Assembly: GCA_035623275.1 (NCBI GenBank)
Contig: DASPTT010000115.1
Coordinates: forward strand, 1-44,967
Reading direction: 5' to 3'
Origin: DASPTT01 sp035623275
Lineage (GTDB): Bacteria > Actinomycetota > Acidimicrobiia > Acidimicrobiales > UBA8190
DNA: 44,967 bases
Shown: positions 16,900 through 24,729 of the stretch, piece by piece
How positions within the stretch are numbered: position 1 is the stretch's first letter
Layout of the letters: the number at the start of each line of letters is the position of its first letter
Translations under genes and position numbers: made by a program
The notes under the pieces: generated by a model
Database searches by the model: none
The model's input: only the letters and a program-made list of their open reading frames with translations
What the model was told of the DNA's origin: nothing

Positions 16900-19578
16900 T
16901 CATGCCGGCGCGGAGCGCGCCGGGCGGATGGGATCCGCGGACGGCCACGGAGAGCACATCGCCTTGGCCACGGCCCGGAGCAGGTCCGGGGGTGCCACGG
17001 GCTTGCGCAGCACGGCCACGACGCCGCCGTAGACGTGGCGCAGCGGCTCCTCGTCCATCGCCTCGCCCGTCACCACCACCACCGGCGGGCCCGTCGGGAG
17101 CTCTGCGAGCACGCCCAGGCCGTCACGCCCGGGCATGCCGATGTCGAGCACCACGACGTCGGCCGTCGAACCCGACAGCAGGTGCAGTGCCACGTCGCCG
17201 TCCTCGGCCTCGGTGACGAAGTACCCGGCGCGTCGCAGGACGTCGGCCATGGTGGTGCGCACACCGCTCTCGTCGTCCACCACGAACACGCTGCGTCCGC
17301 GCGGGTTGGGCAAGGTCACGCTCACGCGGGTCCCGCGGTCGGGCTCGCTCATGATCGTGACCGTGCCGTCGTGCGTGTCGACGATGCGGCGCACGATGGC
17401 CAACCCGAGGCCCGTGCCGTGCTGCTTGGTGGTGACGAACGGCTCGAAGACCTTCGACGTCAGGTCGTGGGCCAACCCGCTCCCGCTGTCCTCCACGGTG
17501 ATCACGGTCCCGGAATGTTCGGTCACCGCGCCCACCCGCAGCATGCCGCCGTCGGCCATGGCGTCATAGGCGTTGGTGACCAGGTTGGTGAGCATCTCGG
17601 CGAGCTGCACCCGGTCGCCCAGGGCGAGGGTCTCGCCGCCCGAGACGTGCACGTCGACGCCCGGCGGGGGCGGGCTGACCTCGAGCACCTCGGCGACGAG
17701 CGGGCCGAGCTCGACGGGCACCGGGATCGGGAAGCGGGGCCGGGCGAAGGCCACCAGGTCCTCGGAGATGTCCGCCGCCTTGGCCGTCTCCCGGTCGATG
17801 AGGGCGAGCCGGCTCTCGATGTCGGGACCGACGGGCGAGCCGAGGTCGCCGCGCAGGAGGTACAGGGCGTTGGTGATCGCCGCCAGCGGGTTGCGCAGCT
17901 CGTGGCTCACCCGCGAGGCCATCTCGCCGATGGCCGCCAGGCGCTCGCTCTGGATGAGCGCGGCCTGCGTGCGCTCGAGCTCCTGCTCGGCGCGCTTGCG
18001 GGCGGTGACGTCCTCGATCTGCACGATCACGTAGGCCGGGGCGCCCGCCTCGTCGACCACGGCCGCGCCCCGCACGTGGACCCAGACGTCGTCCGTGGCG
18101 CCGTGCCAGATCTGCTCCAGGCGGAAGTCGCTCTGTCGGCCCGCCGTGACCCGTCCGAACGCGGCGCGCCACAGCGGCTGGTGCGCGGGCGGGATGATGG
18201 TCGCCGGTGGACGCGCCAGCAGGTCGACCTGCTCGAAGCCGAGGATCTGGCACAGCGACTGGTTGACGCGCATCCACTGGCCACTCAGGTCCAGCAGGGC
18301 CATGCCGATCGGCGCGCTCTCGAAGGCACGCCGGAACCGCTCCTCGGCCTCCGCGTGCGCCCGCTCGAGCGCCTTGCGCGCCGAGATGTCACGGATGGCC
18401 GCCGAGATGAGGATCCCGTCGGAGGTCTCCACCGGGCTGAGGCTGATCTCGACGGGGAACTCGGTGCCGTCGCGCCGACGCCCGAAGAGCTCGAGCCCCT
18501 GACCCATGGGTCGCAGCCGCGGCCGTTCGAAGTACTCGGCGCGGTGTTCGCCATGGCGTTCCCGGAAGCGCTCGGGGATGAGGAGCTCGACGGGCCGGCC
18601 GATGAGGTCGTCCGCGCGCCAGCCGAAGAGCTGCTCGGTCTGTGCGTTGGCGAATTGCACCCGGCCGGCCTGGTTGATGATGACCATGGCGTCGGGCGCG
18701 GCCTCGAGCAGGCTGCGGAAGGTGGTCTCGGCCCAGCGGCTGGTCGTCAGGTCCCGGCCGGTGATCGAGACGGCGTGCACCTGGCCGGCGCGGTCGACCG
18801 CCGGCGCGGCGATGATGCCGAGGTCGACGCGGGCACCGTCCTTGCGGGTCCACGCGCTGGCCACGCTACGGACGCGTTCGCCCTGCTCGACACGCCGCTG
18901 CAGCTCTCGCAGCTGCTCGCCGCCGCCGGGCTCGACCAGCTCGGCGAGCGCGCGGCCGATGGCCTCGTCCGCCTTCCACCCGAGGATGCGCTCCGCCGCG
19001 GGGTTCCAACTGGCGACCTGACCGCCGAGGGTGAGCGTGATCACGGCGTCGTCTGTGGACTCCACCAGGGCGGCGAGCTGCACGACCGGGTCCTCCGGAC
19101 GCAGGGCGAGGACCTCGACCCGCTCCCGCCGTCGCCGCTCTTGCTCGGCGCCCACGCGCCTGAGCCAGTCCACCATCGCGTCGCGCCGGCGGCGACGTTC
19201 CTCGGACGGGATCGGCTCGAGCGCGCCTTCGATCGCCTGGAGGATCTGCTCGCGGGTGAAGGGCTTGGCGACGTAGTCGGTCGCCCCGCCCTCCCAGGCC
19301 CGCAGCCGGTCCTGCTCCGAGGACAGGGCGGAGAGCATGACGACGGGGGTGTCGGGCGCGAGCCGTCCGGCTTGCATCGCGCCGAGCACCCCCCAGCCGT
19401 CGAGGCCGGGCAGCATCACGTCGAGCACGACGAGATCGGGCCGTTCCTCGGCGAGCATGGACAGCGCGCGGTTGCCGTCGCCCGCCTCGAGCACCGAGAA
19501 GCCGTTCGCTTCGAGCACCATCCGCAGAAGGAGACGGATGTCCGGCTCGTCCTCGACGACGAGGATCTTCTTCGTCAC
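16900..19578 (-). CDS. Hybrid histidine kinase, REC-PAS-PAS-PAS-HisKA-HATPase-REC
   Basis: About 892 residues from a GTG start at 19578 that coincides with the receiver-domain start (VTKKILVVEDEPDIR); an ATG at 19641 would add 21 Ala/Gly-rich residues. Domains: REC1 (about 3-118, Asp53 in LVVLDVMLPGLDG, VAKPF), three PAS domains (about 165-530), HisKA (SHELRNPLAAITNAL, His559), HATPase (LTNLVTNAYDAM, EDSGSG, GTGLGLAIVRR) and REC2 (about 775-885, VVLDIGMPGRDG, LRKPV). No membrane segment is visible, so it senses a cytoplasmic cue. Receivers at both ends suggest input by an upstream kinase and output through an internal relay. No stand-alone response regulator adjoins it, so the target is unknown. 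Confidence 0.93.
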   Translation of the reverse strand: MTKKILVVEDEPDIRLLLRMVLEANGFSVLEAGDGNRALSMLAEERPDLVVLDVMLPGLDGWGVLGAMQAGRLAPDTPVVMLSALSSEQDRLRAWEGGATDYVAKPFTREQILQAIEGALEPIPSEERRRRRDAMVDWLRRVGAEQERRRRERVEVLALRPEDPVVQLAALVESTDDAVITLTLGGQVASWNPAAERILGWKADEAIGRALAELVEPGGGEQLRELQRRVEQGERVRSVASAWTRKDGARVDLGIIAAPAVDRAGQVHAVSITGRDLTTSRWAETTFRSLLEAAPDAMVIINQAGRVQFANAQTEQLFGWRADDLIGRPVELLIPERFRERHGEHRAEYFERPRLRPMGQGLELFGRRRDGTEFPVEISLSPVETSDGILISAAIRDISARKALERAHAEAEERFRRAFESAPIGMALLDLSGQWMRVNQSLCQILGFEQVDLLARPPATIIPPAHQPLWRAAFGRVTAGRQSDFRLEQIWHGATDDVWVHVRGAAVVDEAGAPAYVIVQIEDVTARKRAEQELERTQAALIQSERLAAIGEMASRVSHELRNPLAAITNALYLLRGDLGSPVGPDIESRLALIDRETAKAADISEDLVAFARPRFPIPVPVELGPLVAEVLEVSPPPPGVDVHVSGGETLALGDRVQLAEMLTNLVTNAYDAMADGGMLRVGAVTEHSGTVITVEDSGSGLAHDLTSKVFEPFVTTKQHGTGLGLAIVRRIVDTHDGTVTIMSEPDRGTRVSVTLPNPRGRSVFVVDDESGVRTTMADVLRRAGYFVTEAEDGDVALHLLSGSTADVVVLDIGMPGRDGLGVLAELPTGPPVVVVTGEAMDEEPLRHVYGGVVAVLRKPVAPPDLLRAVAKAMCSPWPSADPIRPARSAPA

Positions 19579-19650
19579 CCCCGCGGACCCCCCCGCTGTG
19601 CTACGCAACGCACGCCTGCCCCCACACAGCGCCGCTGGCAAGACAATACT

Positions 19651-19662
19651 CTGTCAACACAG
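19651..19662. promoter_or_regulatory. Inverted repeat in the hybrid kinase / yceI divergent region
   Basis: CTGTCAACACAG is a CTGT-N4-ACAG inverted repeat. On the minus strand it contains TTGACA, a consensus -35 hexamer facing the hybrid kinase gene, followed by a TATTGT sequence only a few bases later, so no proper -10 spacing is visible. The 250-base interval is otherwise plain and less GC-rich around 19640-19710. Regulatory role is tentative. Confidence 0.3.
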
Positions 19663-19827
19663 TTTCCACCAGGGGGGAACGCTTGATCACTCAGTGTGGT
19701 ATTCGTGGGGGAAGCCTTCCTGACGGACGACGCCGGAGCACGGCACTACGGTTGGCTGAAAGCCGTCTGTCGGGTGTCGCACGTGTCCCACCGGCGAGCC
19801 TGCGACGAGCGAGGCGCGACGCGAGGC

Positions 19828-20358
19828 ATGGCAGCAACCGTGCGACGTAGGTTCCAGGTGGCGAGCGACGCCAGCGCCGTGGTGGTCCGCGCCCGCTCCA
19901 ACGTCGGGCACATCGAGTTCGCCACCAACGAGATCCAGGGGACGATCGAGGCCGACATCGACCCCCAGGGCGTCGTGAGCACCGACGGGCCCCGTGCGCT
20001 CGTCGAGGTCGACATGGGCACCTTGGCGTCGGGCAACACCCTCTACGACGCCGAGCTGCGACGGCGCATCGACGCACGTCGCTTCCCCGTGGCCGTGCTC
20101 GAGCTGCGCCAGGTGGACCGGGTGTCGGGCACGAACCGGTTCCAGCTCGACGGCGACGTGACCATGCACGGGGTGCGGCGTGCCGTGAGCGGCTCGGTCA
20201 GCGCGGAGTTCCCCAGCGCGGACACCATCGTGGTCGCGGGAGAGCACGTCTTCGACATCCGCGACTTCGACCTGCCGCCGCCCGCCACGATGATGCTCAA
20301 GATCTATCCTGACGTGCGGGTGGAGCTGCGTCTCGAGGCGCACGCCGAGGCGTCGTAG
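19828..20358 (+). CDS. YceI-family lipocalin-like protein
   Basis: A 176-residue YceI-like beta-barrel protein. Family features are the N-terminal strand FQVASDASAVVVRARSNVG, ATNEIQGTIEADID, LASGNTLYDAELRRRIDA and QLDGDVTMHGVRRAV. YceI proteins bind polyisoprenoid or other amphiphilic ligands in an extended barrel. No signal peptide is seen from the chosen ATG (19828, with GAGG close upstream). An ATG at 19696 would add 44 residues lacking family similarity or a signal sequence. This looks like a cytoplasmic member, as in other actinomycetes. It is divergent from the hybrid kinase; whether they are linked functionally is unknown. Confidence 0.9.
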   Translation: MAATVRRRFQVASDASAVVVRARSNVGHIEFATNEIQGTIEADIDPQGVVSTDGPRALVEVDMGTLASGNTLYDAELRRRIDARRFPVAVLELRQVDRVSGTNRFQLDGDVTMHGVRRAVSGSVSAEFPSADTIVVAGEHVFDIRDFDLPPPATMMLKIYPDVRVELRLEAHAEAS

Positions 20359-20390
20359 GACCGGCGAGCGAGAGGACCGGCGAGCGAGAG
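20357..20390. repeat. 16-base tandem duplication between yceI and the next gene
   Basis: Two exact copies of AGGACCGGCGAGCGAG lie back to back directly after the yceI stop, with a third partial AGGACGGG leading into the GTG at 20400. The purine-rich copies place AGGA-like sequences ahead of that start and may contribute a ribosome-binding site. Confidence 0.85.
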
Positions 20391-20399
20391 GACGGGCAG

Positions 20400-20702
20400 G
20401 TGGAGATCCTGATGGCATTCGCGGTGGGCTACGCCGTCGGCGCCAAGGCGGGCAGCGACGGCTTCGACGAGCTGGTCGACTCGTGCAAGGCCGTGTGGCG
20501 CTCCGAGGAGTTCCAGGGCCTCCTGACCGCGCTCCGGTCGCACGCCGGGCACGTGCTGCGCGACGTGGGTCAGCGCCTCCAGGGCGACGCGGACCGTCCC
20601 ATCTCGGTCGAGGAGGTGATCGCCCGCGTGCGGGGCGCCGTACGGGCGGTGCGCCCCGATGGCGAGCAGGGTGACGGGGGCGTCACATCTCCCGCATCTT
20701 GA
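20400..20702 (+). CDS. Small conserved-type protein with N-terminal Gly-rich helix
   Basis: A 100-residue protein starting with GTG: MEILMAFAVGYAVGAKAGSD, then FDELVDSCKAVWRSEEFQGL and a helical C-terminal half, ISVEEVIARVRGAVRAVR. The VGYAVGAKAG segment plus a following W-x-SE pattern resembles short actinobacterial proteins with a membrane-associated GARAG helix (YtxH-like). That relation is from memory and unverified. Function unknown. It follows yceI by 41 bases with a duplicated leader and is probably co-transcribed. Its last 20 bases overlap the convergent 34-residue ORF. Confidence 0.7.
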   Translation: MEILMAFAVGYAVGAKAGSDGFDELVDSCKAVWRSEEFQGLLTALRSHAGHVLRDVGQRLQGDADRPISVEEVIARVRGAVRAVRPDGEQGDGGVTSPAS

Positions 20703-20787
20703 AGTAGCGGGCCACGCTCGGGATCGAGTGGACGACGATCCAGGCCAGCGCCACCAGCACGACCCACCGCACGAACCGCACCGTCAT
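20683..20787 (-). CDS. 34-residue single-helix membrane peptide (DUF6893-like)
   Basis: The product is MTVRFVRWVVLVALAWIVVH followed by SIPSVARYFKMREM. It has one hydrophobic helix, then a conserved-looking P-x-x-x-RYxKM-x-x-M tail. This recalls a family of tiny actinobacterial proteins of unknown function that I remember as DUF6893; I cannot confirm the assignment. A very strong Shine-Dalgarno (GGGAGGAGGGACG) stands immediately before the ATG, which strongly supports translation. It lies 71 bases downstream of the PAS kinase stop on the same strand and ends convergently inside the neighbouring small gene. Confidence 0.75.
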   Translation of the reverse strand: MTVRFVRWVVLVALAWIVVHSIPSVARYFKMREM

Positions 20788-20858
20788 CGTCCCTCCTCCC
20801 CCGCCGGCGGCGACCCGGCACACCTGGATGCCATTGTGCCCGGGCGCCGGCCCGGCCG

Positions 20859-22784
20859 TCAGGGGGTCGCGGCCGGCAGCGTGAACAGGAAGGTCGCCCC
20901 CCGGCCCGGCGCGCTCTCGCACCAGACCCGCCCCCCGAGGAGCTCCACGTACTGGCGGACCACGGCCAGGCCCACACCCGTGCCGCGCTTGCCGGTGTGG
21001 GACGGTGCGAGCTGGAAGAACCGTTCGAAGACGCGTTCGCGGTGCTCGCTGGGCACGCCAGGGCCCTGGTCCCGCACCGACACCTCGATCATGGCCGGGG
21101 CGCCCATGGGCGCGGCCGGGCCGCCGGTGGGCATGGCCGGGCCCTCCTCCGAGGCGGGTGGCGACGGCACGGGGCGTGCCCGCACCTCGATCGTCGAGCC
21201 CGGCGGCCCGAACTTGGCCGCGTTCGACAGCAGATTGGTCAGGATCCGGTCGAGGCCGGCCGCGTCGGCGGCCACCGTGACCTCCTCGGGGACGGCCACG
21301 TCGACCGTATGGTCCGCCAGGACGGCCGCCATCCCCGTGACGCACGACCGGATGTGCCCGGCGAGCGGGGTCGGCGCCACCCGGAGCTCGACCCGGCCGG
21401 CCTGCAGGCGGGTGAAGTCGAGCAGGCCCTCGATCATGTTGTGCATCTGCACCGCGTTGCGCCCGATCCGGTGCACGAGGTGCGCCCGGGTCTCGTCGTC
21501 GAGCGTCTCGTCACCCGACTCGAGCAGGGCGGCGAAGCCCACGATCGATGTGAGCGGCGTGCGCAGCTCGTGGGACACGGTCGAGAGGAAGTCGTCCTTC
21601 AGGCGGTCGGCCGCCCGCAGCTCCTCGGCGGCGGCACGCTCGCGCTCGACCGCCATCTGCAACGCGTGCTCGACCTCGTGGCGCTCGGTCAAGTCGATGT
21701 CCACCCCGCGCAGCCCGGTCACGGCGCCCATGGCGTCCTCGATGGGCTGGGCACGGGTGAGGACCTGGCGCGCGCCGCCGTCGGGGCGGACGATGGCGTA
21801 CTCGATCTCGATGGGCCAGCGCTGACGTGCCCCCTGGACGAGGGCCTCCCGCACCCTCGCCACGTCGGGGCCTGCCACCAGGGCGACACGGGCGTCCAGC
21901 GTTCCCTCGAAGTCCAGCGGGTCCACGCCGTGGATGCGATAGAGCTCGTCCGACCACTGCATCGTGTCGGTCTGCACGTCCCATTCCCAACCGCCGGCGT
22001 GCGCCAACGCTTCCCCCTGGCGCAGCCGGGCCTGGGCGTCGGCCAGCGTCGCCTGCGCCAGCTCGAGCTCGGTGACGTCGCGCGCGGCGTAGGTCGCGCC
22101 CACGACCCGGCCGCTCAGGTCGTAGACCGGCAGCACGGTCAGCCAGACCGGGACGAGGGTGCCGTCACGCCGGCGCTGCTCGGTCTCGTACCCCTCGACG
22201 CGCTCGCCGTGCATGACACGCTCGAAGACGACCACGTCCTCCGACCGGTGCGGGGGGATGAGGAAGGCGGCGGGCCGCCCGACGGCCTCCGACGCGCCGT
22301 AGCCGTAGGTGCGCTCCGCCGCCCGGTTCCAGCTCGTGACCAGGCCGTCGGTGCCCTGGACGTAGATGGCGTCGGTCGACGCCTGCACGGCGGCGGCGAG
22401 CTCCGCGGCCCGGTGCTCCGCCGTGGCGCGGGCCTCCAGGTCGCGCACCACCACCAGCGACTGGCCCCGGTGCAGGAGGCCGACGGCGGCGTCGGCCGCG
22501 AAGGACGAGCCGTCCGGGCGCCTCGCCGTCAGGCGGGTCGGGGCGGGGGCGGCCTCCGGCGCGGGTCGGAGGTCGGCTCCGGCACCCTCGACGGGGGCGG
22601 CGAGGGCGAGCCCCGGCAACAGCGCGTCGGCGCGCATGCCCACCAGCGCGGTGCCCGCGCAGCGAAAGGCGCGCGCCGCCGCGTCGTTGGCCTCGTGCAC
22701 CGTGCCAGCCACGTCGACCAGGAGCGTCGGATCGGCGAGCGCGGCGATGAACGCCTGCGCCAGGGACCCCGGTGTCGTCCCCAT
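20859..22784 (-). CDS. PAS-domain sensor histidine kinase
   Basis: A 641-residue soluble kinase with three PAS domains (about residues 8-130, 140-255, 265-375; motifs GLVTSWNRAAERTYGYGASE and GGWEWDVQTDTMQWSDELYR), HisKA (STVSHELRTPLTSIVGF, His405) and HATPase (LTNLLSNAAKFG, DQGPGVP, GTGVGLAVVRQ). A Pro/Gly/Met-rich insert of about 28 residues (roughly 537-565) interrupts the HATPase domain between the N box and the DxGxG loop, unusual at that site. I use ATG 22784 with a G-rich Shine-Dalgarno; the ATG at 22895 would overlap the preceding transglutaminase gene. No partner response regulator is adjacent. It lies 79 bases downstream of the ATP-grasp/transglutaminase genes. Confidence 0.93.
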   Translation of the reverse strand: MGTTPGSLAQAFIAALADPTLLVDVAGTVHEANDAAARAFRCAGTALVGMRADALLPGLALAAPVEGAGADLRPAPEAAPAPTRLTARRPDGSSFAADAAVGLLHRGQSLVVVRDLEARATAEHRAAELAAAVQASTDAIYVQGTDGLVTSWNRAAERTYGYGASEAVGRPAAFLIPPHRSEDVVVFERVMHGERVEGYETEQRRRDGTLVPVWLTVLPVYDLSGRVVGATYAARDVTELELAQATLADAQARLRQGEALAHAGGWEWDVQTDTMQWSDELYRIHGVDPLDFEGTLDARVALVAGPDVARVREALVQGARQRWPIEIEYAIVRPDGGARQVLTRAQPIEDAMGAVTGLRGVDIDLTERHEVEHALQMAVERERAAAEELRAADRLKDDFLSTVSHELRTPLTSIVGFAALLESGDETLDDETRAHLVHRIGRNAVQMHNMIEGLLDFTRLQAGRVELRVAPTPLAGHIRSCVTGMAAVLADHTVDVAVPEEVTVAADAAGLDRILTNLLSNAAKFGPPGSTIEVRARPVPSPPASEEGPAMPTGGPAAPMGAPAMIEVSVRDQGPGVPSEHRERVFERFFQLAPSHTGKRGTGVGLAVVRQYVELLGGRVWCESAPGRGATFLFTLPAATP

Positions 22785-22863
22785 TGACCCCCCGCGGACC
22801 GAACCGGCGAGCCGGGCCCCCGCCGGACCGCCGACGTCAGCGTACGACGGTCGCCGGAGGTTG

Positions 22864-23745
22864 TCAGGCGACCCGGGTGATGCGGACGTCGACACGCAGG
22901 TCGTCCTCGGCGGTGCCTGCGTAGATGCCCTTGACCGGCGGCACGTCCGCGTAGTCCCGTCCCTGGGCCACCACCACGTGGCGCAACCCGGCCGGCACGG
23001 CGTTCGTCGGGTCGATCCCCCACCAGTCGCCCGTCCATGCCTCGACCCATGCGTGGCTCTCGCCGGCGGCGGCGTCCCCCACCCGCGCGTCCTCGTGGGG
23101 GTGCAGGTAGCCCGACACGTAGCGGGCCGGGATCCCCAGCGCGCGCACCATGGCCAGCGTCAGGTGCGCATAGTCCTGGCACACGCCGCGCCCGGCGCGC
23201 CAGGCCTCCAGGGCGGTCGTGCCCACGCCGGTGGTCCCAGGCGCGTAGGTCATGGTGTCGTGCACCCACGAGGCGACCGCCTCGACGCTGGCCAGCGGGT
23301 CGTCGCGCCGCAGACGCCGGGCCTGGGCACCGAGCCCGTCGTCCCACGCCGTGTAGAGGGACGGGGCGCACAGCTCGGGGAGCCACCCGCGGGCGCTGTC
23401 CACCTCGCGCCATCCCGTGCGCGGCGGGTCGGCCGGCGCCCGGGTCTCGACCAACGCGCCGGAGCGTACCTGCAGCAGGTCGTGGGGGCCGGCGATGTCG
23501 AAGGCCAGGACCTGGGTGCCCCAGTAGTCGCGATAGCGGAAGAGCGGCGCGGGCGGGATCGTCGTCACCGAGGTCTCGAGCGCCGTCTGCCGGCGGCTGC
23601 TCTGGGGCATGGCCCGCACCTCGTTGAACGAGGCCCGGACATGGGTCGAGTAGCGATAGGTGGTGGTGTGCTCGATGTCGAGCCGCCACACGCGCTCGGC
23701 GCGGGCGGCGGCGTCGGGGCGAGCGCTCGGGTTCATCGCGCTCAC
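22864..23745 (-). CDS. Transglutaminase-like cysteine protease family protein
   Basis: A 293-residue protein with the bacterial transglutaminase N-terminal domain (LDIEHTTTYRYSTHVRASFNEVR) and a papain-like transglutaminase core. The catalytic triad is visible: Cys189 in GRGVCQDYAHL, His231 in ESHAWVEAW and Asp245 in GIDPTN. Such proteins may cleave or transfer at amide bonds. In this gene cluster they are thought to be peptidases partnered with an ATP-grasp ligase. The GTG at 23745 overlaps the alpha-E gene stop as GTGA; ATG 23736 is an alternative. Cytoplasmic, no signal peptide. Confidence 0.94.
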   Translation of the reverse strand: MSAMNPSARPDAAARAERVWRLDIEHTTTYRYSTHVRASFNEVRAMPQSSRRQTALETSVTTIPPAPLFRYRDYWGTQVLAFDIAGPHDLLQVRSGALVETRAPADPPRTGWREVDSARGWLPELCAPSLYTAWDDGLGAQARRLRRDDPLASVEAVASWVHDTMTYAPGTTGVGTTALEAWRAGRGVCQDYAHLTLAMVRALGIPARYVSGYLHPHEDARVGDAAAGESHAWVEAWTGDWWGIDPTNAVPAGLRHVVVAQGRDYADVPPVKGIYAGTAEDDLRVDVRITRVA

Positions 23746-24683
23746 CACGACACCCGCCGGTGCCACTCCGTGGGCCCCTCGTGGGTGAAGTACCGGCGCG
23801 TCACGGCGTCACTGGCCGCCGAGCAGGTCATCTGCAGCCCCTCGAGGCGAAGGTCGAGGTCGTGGAGCAGGAGACCCGGCGCCGAGAACTCGAGCTGGGC
23901 GCGCGCCAGGCCCACGAGGCCACGGGCCTCGTCCCACGCGCTCAGCGTCCCCCCGATGTGGTCGAGACACGACTCGCTGGTCACCAGGGAGGCAAAGGCC
24001 GAGCGCGGGAACAGGCGGTCGCGCAGGAGGAAGTCGACCACGGCGTCGACGGTGACGACGCCGTGCGTGAGGCGGAGGTACGGCTCGTACGCGCCGCACG
24101 ACCGAAGGAGTGTGACCAGCCCCGTCTCGGTCAGGTCCTCCAGGGGGAGCGAGGCGAGCTGGCGGGCGACGACGTCGGTGCGCTCCAGGGAGCGGCCCAG
24201 GGTGAAGAAGAGCCAGGTCTCGTCTCGGCTCATGGTGGTGTCGGCGAAACCGACGATGGCCGCGATCTGGTTCTTCACGTAGGTGAGATAGGTGCTGGGC
24301 CCGGCCCGGCGGGCCAGGTCCCACTCGGCCTGCAGGTCGACCCAGGTCGCGTTGATCTTCTCCCAGACCTCCACGGGCAGGACGTGGCGCACCGCCCGGG
24401 CGTTGTCCCGGGCGCCGTTGATGGCGCCGGCGATCGACGAGCGGCTGGCCGGCTGGTGGGCCAGCGACTCGGTGACCTCCCACAGGTCTGGCGGCCCGTC
24501 GGGCGCGGGCAAGCCCATCACCGCCAGCAGGCGGCCGGCCGCGCCGGCGGACGCCGCCCCGCGTTCCTCCAGGGTGTGGTGGACGACGACGTCGAGGATG
24601 CGCGCCGTGCCCTCGGCGCGCTCGACGTAGCGGCCGATCCAGAAGATCGACTCCGCCACCCGGCTCAGCAGCGCCGTGGTCAC
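23742..24683 (-). CDS. Alpha-E domain protein (DUF403)
   Basis: An about 313-residue all-helical protein. The N terminus LLSRVAESIFWIGRYVERAE is the family hallmark, followed by NDNARAVRHVLP-like (RDNARAVRHVLPVEVWEKIN) and SRDETWLFFTLGRSLERTD. Alpha-E proteins occur fused to, or beside, circularly permuted ATP-grasp enzymes and transglutaminases and are presumed partners or scaffolds; activity is unknown. The start is GTG 24683, four codons before LLSRVAE. The frame is open farther upstream, but only by reading through the ATP-grasp gene. It lies 46 bases after that gene and overlaps the transglutaminase gene by GTGA. Confidence 0.9.
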   Translation of the reverse strand: MTTALLSRVAESIFWIGRYVERAEGTARILDVVVHHTLEERGAASAGAAGRLLAVMGLPAPDGPPDLWEVTESLAHQPASRSSIAGAINGARDNARAVRHVLPVEVWEKINATWVDLQAEWDLARRAGPSTYLTYVKNQIAAIVGFADTTMSRDETWLFFTLGRSLERTDVVARQLASLPLEDLTETGLVTLLRSCGAYEPYLRLTHGVVTVDAVVDFLLRDRLFPRSAFASLVTSESCLDHIGGTLSAWDEARGLVGLARAQLEFSAPGLLLHDLDLRLEGLQMTCSAASDAVTRRYFTHEGPTEWHRRVSW

Positions 24684-24729
24684 CGTGACCGCGTGCTCGG
24701 CGCTGCGGGGCGCGCACCGCTGCCGGCCG

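Noticed and set aside
11984..19686. Long plus-strand frames of 1086 and 1027 codons opposite the PAS proteins
   Set aside because: They mirror the third-codon GC bias of the minus-strand PAS/GGDEF and kinase genes and show no domain pattern.
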